Assembly: GCA_934486915.1 (NCBI GenBank)
Contig: CAKSRC010000002.1
Span: 18,173 to 82,172 of the forward strand
Direction: 5' to 3'
From: an uncultured Eubacteriales bacterium
Lineage (GTDB): Bacteria > Bacillota > Clostridia > Oscillospirales > Acutalibacteraceae
DNA length: 64,000 nt
Below the pieces are notes generated by a model that saw nothing but the letters and a program-made list of their open reading frames with translations, did no database searches and had not been told where the DNA came from. The first letter of the stretch is position 1; each line of letters opens with the position of its first letter. This document shows, in pieces, positions 44,523-52,582 of this stretch. Both the position numbers and the translations under genes were made by a program.

Positions 44523-44867
44523 TTAATTTTCAGGAACATATTTTTGTAAAAGTCCCCAAACGTATATTATCTCATCTTCAAAGCATACCTTTTGAGCCCT
44601 CTTTATTATGTAAAGATCATCATTACATCTCAAAACAGTGTCAAATGGCATTGTATCAATCCTAACATCTGCCGGCCCTATGTATAAAAAAGTATCTATA
44701 TCGGCCTTACCCAGCTTTAAATATTGGTACCCAAATGTATTTTTATTTACGTATCGGCTTGGTTGAATAAAGGCCTTAGTTTTGGTTATAACATTGTTTT
44801 CATTGTCAAGTATTTCCATAGTACTGCCATACTTATCAATAGATTTTTTAACCATATATCTTCTCAT
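44523..44867 (-). CDS. Head-tail closure-like protein
   Basis: 114 residues, basic N-terminus then a beta-rich body (TKAFIQPSRYVNKNTFGYQY, IGPADVRIDTMPFDTVLRC, DDLYIIKRAQKVCFEDEIIY). In cassette order it follows the connector adaptor and precedes the tail terminator, the stopper position. Function is inferred from order and size. Confidence 0.58.
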   Translation of the reverse strand: MRRYMVKKSIDKYGSTMEILDNENNVITKTKAFIQPSRYVNKNTFGYQYLKLGKADIDTFLYIGPADVRIDTMPFDTVLRCNDDLYIIKRAQKVCFEDEIIYVWGLLQKYVPEN

Positions 44868-45244
44868 ATGATGTTCACCTGTCCTACCAAGAATTCATCA
44901 TCATTTATTAAATCTGATATAGACCTTTTAGCATCCAACCAAACTTTAAGAGCCATCTCTACCATGATTTTTTTATCACTGTTAATCTTTATATCTCCGG
45001 CAGAAAAACTGCTCATTTCTTCCGCAGAGGCTCTATACACCGTATATCTATAAAGAGCTAAGGCAGCGGCAGCGGCATTGAGCCGCGCGCCGTTTTCTTC
45101 TTCTTTAGTGGCATCTTTCATCAAACGTCTTATTTCTTCTGCTGCCTCGCTACAAATAGATACCCATGGTGCTGCTTCTTCTTCACTTAATGACGCTATT
45201 AATGAAAATCTTAATAGAATTTCTTTTATATCCAAGCAGCTCAC
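44864..45244 (-). CDS. Head-tail connector adaptor-like protein
   Basis: 126 residues, all-helical and Ala/Glu-rich (SEEEAAPWVSICSEAAEEI, AAAAALALYRYTVYRASAEE), the size and position of gp6-type adaptors that bind under the portal. It overlaps the next gene by four bases and lies ten bases after the capsid gene. Confidence 0.62.
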   Translation of the reverse strand: MSCLDIKEILLRFSLIASLSEEEAAPWVSICSEAAEEIRRLMKDATKEEENGARLNAAAAALALYRYTVYRASAEEMSSFSAGDIKINSDKKIMVEMALKVWLDAKRSISDLINDDEFLVGQVNII

Positions 45245-45253
45245 CTCTTAAAA

Positions 45254-46255
45254 TTAATAAGTTAATTTCTTTGTTGCATCTTTGAAGATTTTAGCAAATC
45301 CTATAGTTGTGCTTACAGCTGCTCTTTCAAGCTGTCTATCGATTAATCTATCGTAATCGATTACAACATCACCTGCTTGTACCATTTCAAGTGCACAATT
45401 TTTATCTATACCGATTATTGTATCATCGCTAATTGATGGTACATGAATTAATGTAGCACCTACAGGAGTAACTAATTTACCCGTTCCTTGGAAGTTAAGG
45501 CCTGCTTGAGCGTCTTTCATCTCACTAAGATTTAGAATTTTTTGCATTGTAGCGGTTGGAGCAAGCATTGTATTTAGCTCATAAGGAGCAAGACCCGCCC
45601 AAAGTTTTACTATATCTGCATATGTAAGTGTATCTGCAGTAGCAGAACTTATTTCTGCAGCTGCATTATTGTTACCATCACCGTTTAACAATACATTAAC
45701 AGCATCCTCAAGTTGAGCCTTTGCTATATATGCACCAATTCTCTTTAAGCTTACTGTAAATAAATCAAGATGCTGGAATCTTAAAGCCTCATAGGATGCT
45801 TGTAACATTCTTCCTCTTTTGTTAAGCTTAATTAGATTTTCTTGTGTACGAATTTTTGTTGCCGGTATTGCTGCTCCCTCTGCAACATTAGGAAGATCTG
45901 CTTCATCTTCAGATACTATTCCTCTATAATCCAATCCTTCAATATTGGTTACTGTAGCAACGATAGATGGCAATACATTATTTTCCTCGATGCCTTGTTT
46001 TACTGCTCTTACGATATACTCAGGGAACAAAACTGCAGAATCTGATGTTTGGAAGAATTTATCAATAACATCAGAATTTCTTCCGCCAACTTTAATATCA
46101 AAACGTTTTAACTGACGTTCAAACGCATCCAATCCGGCGAATTCCGTATTTTCATAGTTTTCCGATGGGTCAAGTGCCTCTAGATTTTGAGTAAAGCTCT
46201 TATTACCTGTTTTGTACATACCTTTTTCTAGTTTTATTGAATCATAAAATGACAT
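45254..46255 (-). CDS. Major capsid protein (HK97-type fold)
   Basis: The 333-residue shell protein. It has the expected order: N-arm, long helix (KFFQTSDSAVLFPEYIVRAVKQ), E-loop (DYRGIVSEDEADLPNVAEGA), spine helix (RGRMLQASYEALRF), P- and A-domain strands (LTYADIVKLWAGLAPYELN) and GATLIHVPSISDDTIIGID near the end. A GGAGG site precedes the ATG. It follows the small decoration gene, as usual in Clostridia phages. Confidence 0.88.
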   Translation of the reverse strand: MSFYDSIKLEKGMYKTGNKSFTQNLEALDPSENYENTEFAGLDAFERQLKRFDIKVGGRNSDVIDKFFQTSDSAVLFPEYIVRAVKQGIEENNVLPSIVATVTNIEGLDYRGIVSEDEADLPNVAEGAAIPATKIRTQENLIKLNKRGRMLQASYEALRFQHLDLFTVSLKRIGAYIAKAQLEDAVNVLLNGDGNNNAAAEISSATADTLTYADIVKLWAGLAPYELNTMLAPTATMQKILNLSEMKDAQAGLNFQGTGKLVTPVGATLIHVPSISDDTIIGIDKNCALEMVQAGDVVIDYDRLIDRQLERAAVSTTIGFAKIFKDATKKLTY

Positions 46256-46279
46256 AATTTATTCCTCCTAAATTTTAAT

Positions 46280-46624
46280 TTATAAAATAATTCCTGTTTT
46301 AGATCCCGTAGAGTCGATATCTACAACTAAAATAGATCTTCCGCCTGTAGTTACGGTTTTTACATTGTTTGAGCCGTCAGAAGCCAATGTTTGATATCCA
46401 AGAGTTGCAAATGTCCCGCTATATGGTAATGTTGCATAACCCCCAATTTTAACTGCGGCATAACCGTCTTTTACTGATAAAACAATCCCGCAAAAAGTAT
46501 CGCCTGCAGCACATTTTGCGACAGTCTTATTTGCACTGATTTTTACCAAATCACCTTGTTTAACCCCTGATGCTGCAATCAAGGTTACTACTTTATCTTC
46601 ATATCCATTTAATGAAACGCTCAT
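46280..46624 (-). CDS. Capsid decoration / cement protein
   Basis: A 114-residue all-beta, Gly/Ala/Val-rich protein (VTLIAASGVKQGDLVKISAN, TFCGIVLSVKDGYAAVKIGG, LVVDIDSTGSKTGIIL). Size, composition and position just before the capsid gene fit the DUF2190-like cement proteins that stabilise the head. Confidence 0.72.
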   Translation of the reverse strand: MSVSLNGYEDKVVTLIAASGVKQGDLVKISANKTVAKCAAGDTFCGIVLSVKDGYAAVKIGGYATLPYSGTFATLGYQTLASDGSNNVKTVTTGGRSILVVDIDSTGSKTGIIL

Positions 46625-46638
46625 AATTCTATCTCCTT

Positions 46639-47631
46639 TTAAATTTTAAATTCACTGTTATTTATTTTATTTTTTTCTTTGCCTTGAGGGCATAACTGTG
46701 GTTTATAACCTAAAAATTCATGTGATTTTTTCTCAAAGGTTTCCTTAAAACTTTTAAGTTCACTAATACTCATTTTTTCTGCAACACTCTTCATAGTGTC
46801 TATACAAATACCTGTTTTGGATGCAGCACAAAGTCTTATAACTTCTCTTTTTAAATCTTCCTTATATGCCTTACCATCCTTTGCTTCTTCTCTTAAAGAC
46901 TTAATCAAAGAATTTAAGGTCCTTAATTCATCGACATTTAAAGTAATGTCTTCTTTACTGTCTAAGCACTTTAGGATATCTGCCATTTTGAAATCTCTCC
47001 TTTCTCTATTGTTAAAAGCTTTGATAACTCCCGCTTCTTTTTGAGCAGGAACTGCAACAAATGACCATTCGTAAGCATCATGCGGCTTATTAAGCACATA
47101 ATAGCAAGTTTTTTCCTCTCCATTGACTCTGTAAATACTTCCCTTTTTATGGCTGCACCTTGTGTTCTGCAGGTTCTTTGAACATATAGAACAAGATTTT
47201 TCTTCAACTGAGCAGCTAACGCTTACCTCCTTTTTTATTCCCGACTCTATTTCTGTGATAAAGTCTTTGTTTTTTTCTGTTCTAGGCATATAAGCCCTTG
47301 CTGTCAGCCTGAAATACGGATCGCCAAGGGAATTGAATTTTCCATTTACCTTTTCAACCTTACAAGAAATAATTCTCGCAGTTTGATTTTCAGCCTTCAT
47401 ATCATGGTTCATTATTCCTGTTTTTCCCACAAACAATTCAGCTAAAGAATCCAAGGCTTCTTTGGTAAACATTTCATAATCCCTATCAATCTCATTGTCG
47501 CAAAGGACAACTGAAAAAATATAAACATCAGATTCTTCAAATTTTCTTCTTGTGTATTTGTTAACAAGCTCCATTTCTTCCTTAGTATTTTTTTCAGTTT
47601 TCAAGCCCTTTAGTATGTAACCACTCTTCAT
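46639..47631 (-). CDS. Prohead protease / scaffold-like protein
   Basis: 330 residues from the ATG at 47631, six bases after GAGG. The first half has the protease-type core (YIFSVVLCDNEIDRDYEMFTK, MNHDMKAENQTARIISCKVE). A Cys/His cluster CSICSKNLQNTRCSH follows, then YEWSFVAVPAQKEAG. The second half is a Lys/Glu-rich helical scaffold (about residues 225-300). It sits between portal and capsid as expected. Catalytic residues could not be assigned with certainty. Confidence 0.75.
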   Translation of the reverse strand: MKSGYILKGLKTEKNTKEEMELVNKYTRRKFEESDVYIFSVVLCDNEIDRDYEMFTKEALDSLAELFVGKTGIMNHDMKAENQTARIISCKVEKVNGKFNSLGDPYFRLTARAYMPRTEKNKDFITEIESGIKKEVSVSCSVEEKSCSICSKNLQNTRCSHKKGSIYRVNGEEKTCYYVLNKPHDAYEWSFVAVPAQKEAGVIKAFNNRERRDFKMADILKCLDSKEDITLNVDELRTLNSLIKSLREEAKDGKAYKEDLKREVIRLCAASKTGICIDTMKSVAEKMSISELKSFKETFEKKSHEFLGYKPQLCPQGKEKNKINNSEFKI

Positions 47632-47736
47632 TTGCATCACCTCACTATTTAAAAATTATATATATAAATAAAGCAATCTTAAGTGCACTATATAGGGGTA
47701 CTTATATAAGCCCAATTAGTGCTTTAAGCGCAATAT

Positions 47737-48894
47737 TTATTCAGAGTAAGTACCTATTCTTTTTTCAATTTCAATAGCTCTTGCCTCCAAAAGTCTTGCA
47801 TTTGCTATTTGCAATCTATCTTGAAGATTTATATCGCCCCAATTAATCTCATAGCTTGTAATTATCCCTCTTGATATAAACCATGTATCACAAATTTTTC
47901 TTATAATCGGTTCCAAAAGCTTTCTATATGCCTCAAGTTCACTGGTTAAAAGATCAGCCTGCTGGGTCGACATTCTTTCAGATGTTGACCAGGAAAGCCC
48001 TAAGAAACAAGGTGGAATAGAAAGTTTTGCAACTATCTGTTCAAGCATTTGTTTTACCGGCACTAAGCTGTCAAGTATTTGATTGTCAGCCCCGATAACC
48101 TTTATATTTACATCACCAACAGCAACAAAATCATTAACTCCGCCGCCGTTTCTCATAGTTTTTCCCCACTCGGAGGCTATTTGCATTGCTCTTTCTCTTG
48201 CATAGGCCTTTTCAGATGGATCATTACCCGGATTATAAGTAACTGCAAACCTTACATTGCCAACTCTTTCCCAATTGATTCCTATGCTATTGTATATATT
48301 TAAAAGTATCCTACTTACAAATGGGAGCCCCTTTAAAATAGATGTGCCGTAAATTGCCCCAGGGGTTGGATTAAGCGTCGAAATTAACACTAAATCCTTA
48401 TTATTTATAGGCGTCAATTCTCCTCCTGCATTTTTTGTATAGATGTCTAAATCTAAAGGATTTGAACCGATTTTAAGTTCTACGTCCTTAATATTTGCAT
48501 TATAAAGCGCTATATCTTGATTCAAACACTCATTTGGTATAATCTCACCTATAGCAGTGCCAAAAGTTAAAAGTTGGTCTAAATAGGAGCTTATAAAGCT
48601 TTGGATTCCCTTACTGCTTGCCCCTACTTGCACACAAGCTAAAAATTCCTTTAGTTCTCTTTCTGCCTTCTTATCCTCGCATACAACATCAAAACACCCT
48701 ATAAGCCTTACGGTTTTACAAATTGCTGCATCAATTATAGGTACAGCTTCTCTTAGCGACTCATAAAGCCTAAACTCAGCCCCAGAAAGAGGCACATAGC
48801 GCTCAAGCGCTGAAAACGGTTGTTTTGGCGACAAAGATGCCGGCGCTGTCTGCACAATATTTGAGCTTTTCCTTTCTTTTCTAAATAAGTTCAT
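47737..48894 (-). CDS. Portal protein
   Basis: A 385-residue dodecameric DNA gate of the head vertex. The N-terminal wing helix begins VPLSGAEFRLYESLREAVPI; the crown region shows EVIIPNE-like and ISTLNPTPGAIYGTSILKGLP (by position near residue 165). Near residue 285 the clip contains PVKQMLEQIVAKLSIPPCFLG and the stem contains TQQADLLTSELEAYRKLLEPI. It follows terminase by about ten bases, as in nearly all tailed phages. Confidence 0.86.
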   Translation of the reverse strand: MNLFRKERKSSNIVQTAPASLSPKQPFSALERYVPLSGAEFRLYESLREAVPIIDAAICKTVRLIGCFDVVCEDKKAERELKEFLACVQVGASSKGIQSFISSYLDQLLTFGTAIGEIIPNECLNQDIALYNANIKDVELKIGSNPLDLDIYTKNAGGELTPINNKDLVLISTLNPTPGAIYGTSILKGLPFVSRILLNIYNSIGINWERVGNVRFAVTYNPGNDPSEKAYARERAMQIASEWGKTMRNGGGVNDFVAVGDVNIKVIGADNQILDSLVPVKQMLEQIVAKLSIPPCFLGLSWSTSERMSTQQADLLTSELEAYRKLLEPIIRKICDTWFISRGIITSYEINWGDINLQDRLQIANARLLEARAIEIEKRIGTYSE

Positions 48895-48904
48895 AAACTA
48901 CTCC

Positions 48905-50155
48905 TCATCTCCTAGATGCCACAACAAAAAAGCTATCATTTGTAGTTGATAATATCGTCGTGACAAAATATCTTATATCATCCATTGCATGGTCATTTTC
49001 CTTAACGGGGACATCCTTCCCCACACTGTTTTCCCATCGATATAAACCAAATTCTCTAATACTGTCAATGCATGTATTGCAAATTTTAATTTTGCCCTGC
49101 TTGAGCACTGTTGAAACCTCTCTTATTCCATCAACTACATTGTTCTTAGCAGGAATTACCCTAAATTTACCCCTTTGCTTTATAAGGGTTATAAAACTTG
49201 CCGCTGATGGGTCAACAGTTACAACCTCTACATCAACACCATCACAAAGCTCCAAAAGAGCCCCATAGTGTTCTTCATCTGTCCTTTGAATACCTATTTT
49301 TCTAGAGTTATAGTAGTATTCACGTATCCTATACCATGTACCTTCATAATTTCCCCAAAGCCCAAAAGATGCCGGGTTTACTGTACCATAATCACAAGAA
49401 ACGGCATATCTTGAAAAACTATAATCAGGTACATCACAAAACATTTTACTATTAGACATAAACGGGTACACCGCTCCTTCAGCCGCAACCCACTTACCTT
49501 TTATGAATCTGTCATAAAAGGTGCCCGTATAAAGATTTTCGTATCTGCTAATCATCTCCTTTGAAAGTGATGGATTATCATTCATCGTAAAATGAATATA
49601 TATTGCATTTTTTTCCTTAGCCTTTAAAATCCATTCTCTATAGAACCAATGGCCTGGATATTCAGGGTTGCAATTAAACCAAAACTTCGATCCTTCAACG
49701 GAACACCTCGCCATAGCTTGTTTTACAAATGATTGCGGCATTAATGCTACTTCATCAAATAAAACTCCTGAAAGAGTCATGCCTTGAATTAATGCTGCTG
49801 ATGATTCATCTCGACCACCGAACAGATAGAAGGTATTCTTTCTTCCGTCCCTACTAATTTCCAAAATATTTTGCGAGAGTTTTTCCTTGCAAGAAAAACC
49901 AAGTTCCTCAAGTATTGGAGTAATAGGTGACACAACATTTCTTCGTAATGATTTTATTGATTTGCCACATAACGCAAAACTTCTTCCTTCAAATCTATAG
50001 AATGCCCACGCCACAAACGAAATTGACATACACAAGGTTTTTCCGCTTCTAACCGAACCGTCACAAATAAGTGCATCATAATTTTTATACTCACTATTTC
50101 CACACCACCATGAAAGAACACTTATTTGCTTTTTAGAGAAAGTTTTAAATTCCAA
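48905..50155 (-). CDS. Terminase large subunit (PBSX type)
   Basis: DNA-packaging motor. The ATPase has Walker A CDGSVRSGKTLCM near residue 35 and Walker B LSGVLFDEVALMP near 130, with coupling motif FWFNCNP. The C-terminal RNase H-like nuclease has VSCDYGTVNPASFGLW, VVTVDPSAA and the closing NDHAMDDIRYFV, giving the three conserved acidic groups. 416 residues is full length. TTG start behind GGAGGAG, three bases after terS. Confidence 0.93.
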   Translation of the reverse strand: MEFKTFSKKQISVLSWWCGNSEYKNYDALICDGSVRSGKTLCMSISFVAWAFYRFEGRSFALCGKSIKSLRRNVVSPITPILEELGFSCKEKLSQNILEISRDGRKNTFYLFGGRDESSAALIQGMTLSGVLFDEVALMPQSFVKQAMARCSVEGSKFWFNCNPEYPGHWFYREWILKAKEKNAIYIHFTMNDNPSLSKEMISRYENLYTGTFYDRFIKGKWVAAEGAVYPFMSNSKMFCDVPDYSFSRYAVSCDYGTVNPASFGLWGNYEGTWYRIREYYYNSRKIGIQRTDEEHYGALLELCDGVDVEVVTVDPSAASFITLIKQRGKFRVIPAKNNVVDGIREVSTVLKQGKIKICNTCIDSIREFGLYRWENSVGKDVPVKENDHAMDDIRYFVTTILSTTNDSFFVVASRR

Positions 50156-50157
50156 AT

Positions 50158-50667
50158 TTACTCCTCCTGTTCCCGGCTATTTTTTAAAGTAATTGCCTTT
50201 GCCCCCTCTTCCAGTGCTCTATAAAACGGCAGCGCCTCACTTTCATTACTAAGGCCGGATTCTTGAAGTTTGTCCATGGCCCTAAGCCTATCAAAAAACT
50301 TAATTTCTAAGCCTCCATCCTTAAGCTTTTTTATCTCGGATATATTAAACAAGTCCATGCTTTGCAATGTTTTATAATTTGGATTATCAGAAAACAAAAG
50401 CCTTACCGCATCAGATATACTTCCAAAAGCTAAACGTTCATATCCACTATGTGCCTTATGAACCAAATTCTTCTTTTTTAAACTGTAGAGTCTTGCAATT
50501 TCATCGTTTATACTCTGCTTTGCCAAAAGTTTAATCCCCGCTTTTTCAGGTTCTGAACTATAACCTGCCTTAATCGCAGATTCTTTAACATTTCCATTGT
50601 TAATATAATTACAGCAAAAAAGCTTTTCTTTCTCCGTAAGATCAAAAGTCTTTGATGTTGACTTCAA
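50158..50667 (-). CDS. Terminase small subunit
   Basis: 169 residues. The N-terminal helix-turn-helix (FDLTEKEKLFCCNYINNGNVKESAIKAGYS, by position about residues 8-36) is the DNA-recognition domain of TerS. A helical oligomerisation region follows. TTG start behind AAAAAGGAGGAG with five bases spacing. First gene of the cassette; a strong terminator lies immediately upstream. Confidence 0.88.
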   Translation of the reverse strand: MKSTSKTFDLTEKEKLFCCNYINNGNVKESAIKAGYSSEPEKAGIKLLAKQSINDEIARLYSLKKKNLVHKAHSGYERLAFGSISDAVRLLFSDNPNYKTLQSMDLFNISEIKKLKDGGLEIKFFDRLRAMDKLQESGLSNESEALPFYRALEEGAKAITLKNSREQEE

Positions 50668-50705
50668 TTTTTCTCCTCCTTTTTAAATTAGTTTTCATAT
50701 AACCG

Positions 50706-50757
50706 CAAAAAACCCCGTTTTTTTCCCCTTTTGAGGGCAAAAAAACAGGATTTTTTT
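50706..50757 (-). terminator. Large AT/GC-block terminator ahead of the cassette
   Basis: Forward sequence runs A6-CCCCG-T7-CCCC, TTTTGA, GGGC-A7-CAGG-A-T7. Read on the minus strand the arms pair through CCTG-T7-GCCC and GGGG-A7-CGGGG, and the structure ends in TTTTTT. It would stop transcripts of the 50782-51156 gene about 35 bases before terS. Confidence 0.8.
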
Positions 50758-50781
50758 TATTTTTTTATAAAAAATATGGAT

Positions 50782-51156
50782 TTATCGGGTTTTATGCTTT
50801 ATTTTTCCTTTTCTTGACAGAAACATGCCAACTAATATTATTAAAAGTAAGATGGAAATAATAGAAATCCCAATCCATAAATATTGCTTTGTTTTTTTAT
50901 TAGATTTGCTTTCCTTGTTGTTTAATATTATATCTTCATTATCATCTTGATCTTCCGTTTCCTTTTCACCTTGAGAAGTACTTGTTTCAGCCATAGTAAA
51001 TGCTTTTTCGGAAAAGTTTACTTGATAAGCTAATTTATCACAATAAAAGCCCGTTAAAAAAACTATAAACATTATTATACAAAATAAAATGCCGTTTTTT
51101 AGATGTCGCACATTATTCCTTCTTTCATTGTAAAAACCTATTATTATATTTCTCAT
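50782..51156 (-). CDS. Two-TM membrane protein, unknown
   Basis: 124 residues. Membrane helix 1 spans about residues 23-44. A polar, acidic extracytoplasmic segment rich in Glu, Asp, Ser and Asn follows (about 50-85), then helix 2 (about 91-112) and a basic tail KGKIKHKTR. Not recognised. It lies just upstream of the phage-like cassette on the same strand, separated from it by a strong terminator; with its own start it could be an unrelated chromosomal gene. Confidence 0.55.
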   Translation of the reverse strand: MRNIIIGFYNERRNNVRHLKNGILFCIIMFIVFLTGFYCDKLAYQVNFSEKAFTMAETSTSQGEKETEDQDDNEDIILNNKESKSNKKTKQYLWIGISIISILLLIILVGMFLSRKGKIKHKTR

Positions 51157-51196
51157 ATACTTTAAATAAATTCATATATTATTGTTTGATAATATG

Positions 51197-51225
51197 TTGA
51201 CTAACATTTTTATAAAATATAAAAT
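51197..51225 (+). promoter_or_regulatory. Sigma-A-like promoter of the DUF1015 gene
   Basis: TTGACT (51197-51202), 17 bases, TAAAAT (51220-51225), about 30 bases before the start codon. Confidence 0.65.
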
Positions 51226-51254
51226 AGTATTAAATTAATTGGAGTGTGATATTA

Positions 51255-52517
51255 ATGGCTATAATAAAACCATTTAAAGGACTTAGATATAACCAAGAAA
51301 AATTTTTAGATCTTTCAAGTGTAATATGTCCACCATATGATGTTGTAAGTCAAGAAGAGTTCAATAAGCTTATTAAAAAAAGCCCATATAATTTAATTAA
51401 CCTAGAATTACCCCAATCAACTAAAGATCCTTACAAAAAGGCTCATGATCTTTTTGAGGAATGGAAAGAAAAATCTATTTTGAAAAAAGATCTTAATGAC
51501 TCTATATATATTTATGAAGAAGAATTTTTATTAAAAAACGAGATAAAAAAAATCAAGGGTTTTATTTGTATTGTAAAATTAGAGGAATTTTCAAAACAAG
51601 TTATTTTACCCCACGAAGAAACTCTATCGAAAGCTAAAGACGACAGGTTCAACTTATTAAAAGAAACCTCATGCAACTTTAGTCAAATATATTCTTTGTA
51701 TATAGATGACGAAAAAAAGACTAAAGCCAACATAGATAAGCTATCTCAAGGTAAGCCGGACATAGAAACCAAAAGTGACGACGGCATAATACATCGATTA
51801 TGGATAATAGATGATAAAAACGTTATAGAAAAAATCACAAATGATTTTAAAAATAGAAAGCTTTATATTGCAGACGGACATCATAGATATGAAACTGCAC
51901 TTAAATATAGCAAAATAAGTTCATTGGAATCATCTAATTATGTGATGATGATGTTAATGGATATGGAAAATGACGGCTTAGTAATTCTTCCTACACATAG
52001 AATAATAAAAAACCTTAATAATTTTGATCCCAGTACCCTAATCGAACAATGTAAGGCATACTTTGATATTGTTTATTGGGATAATATTAATACTTTAGAA
52101 TCCAAGCTGTATTCATATTATTTAGAGAATAAAAAAGCATTTGCATTTTGCTATGATTCAACAAAGGCTTGTATAATGGTATTACGATCAACTGATATTA
52201 TAGATGAACTCCTCCCTCAAAAAAGCACAGCTGCCAAGGATCTTGATGTAACAATACTTCATGAATTAATTCTAAAAAAATTCTTAGGTATCGATAATGA
52301 AAATATGAAAAATCAAACAAACTTATCGTATACAAGATGCATAAAAGAAGCTATAGATTTCCTAAAGGATAATAATGTAAATTGTTCATTTATTTTAAAT
52401 CCAACTAAAATATCTCAAATAAAAAATATCGCATTGGCAGGAGAAAAAATGCCGCAAAAATCAACATACTTTTATCCTAAGCTTATAACCGGTCTGGTAA
52501 TGAATGATTTAAACTAA
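51255..52517 (+). CDS. DUF1015-family protein
   Basis: A 420-residue cytosolic protein of a conserved, uncharacterised family common in anaerobes, often described as a kinase-like or SerB-cluster protein. The start MAIIKPFKGLRYN and VICPPYDVVSQEEF, the core IADGHHRYETALKYS and MMMLMDMENDGLVILPTHRII, and the C-terminal EKMPQKSTYFYPKLITGLVM are its hallmark blocks. The ATG at 51255 fits GGAG ten bases upstream better than the GTG at 51246. Function unknown; in other genomes it lies near serine biosynthesis genes, not visible here. Confidence 0.88.
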   Translation: MAIIKPFKGLRYNQEKFLDLSSVICPPYDVVSQEEFNKLIKKSPYNLINLELPQSTKDPYKKAHDLFEEWKEKSILKKDLNDSIYIYEEEFLLKNEIKKIKGFICIVKLEEFSKQVILPHEETLSKAKDDRFNLLKETSCNFSQIYSLYIDDEKKTKANIDKLSQGKPDIETKSDDGIIHRLWIIDDKNVIEKITNDFKNRKLYIADGHHRYETALKYSKISSLESSNYVMMMLMDMENDGLVILPTHRIIKNLNNFDPSTLIEQCKAYFDIVYWDNINTLESKLYSYYLENKKAFAFCYDSTKACIMVLRSTDIIDELLPQKSTAAKDLDVTILHELILKKFLGIDNENMKNQTNLSYTRCIKEAIDFLKDNNVNCSFILNPTKISQIKNIALAGEKMPQKSTYFYPKLITGLVMNDLN

Positions 52518-52530
52518 TAAGTACCTAACA

Positions 52531-52574
52531 AGAAGAATGGGTTAGCTCTTAATAAAGAGTTAACCCATTCTTCT
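52531..52574. terminator. Bidirectional terminator between convergent genes
   Basis: A 20-bp stem (52531-52550 with 52555-52574, one G-U) around an AATA loop, with T-rich flank on the plus strand and A-rich flank on the other. It serves the DUF1015 gene and the calpain/LRR gene. Confidence 0.95.
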
Positions 52575-52582
52575 TTTTCAAT

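Larger units (their letters stand above)
37407..50667 (-). mobile_element. Compact PBSX-type phage-like / gene-transfer-agent-like structural cassette
   Basis: About 13.3 kb, all minus strand, tightly packed, in canonical order: small and large terminase, portal, protease, decoration protein, major capsid, connector genes, sheath, tube, chaperone, LysM protein, hub, spike, gp25, baseplate J, gpI-like, fibre. There is no integrase, excisionase, repressor, replication, holin, endolysin or tRNA/att flank. Hairpin terminators bound both ends. The gene content would build a headed particle with a contractile tail and package DNA. Codon and base use look like the host, suggesting long residence. 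The lack of phage lifestyle genes fits a domesticated element. Confidence 0.85.
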
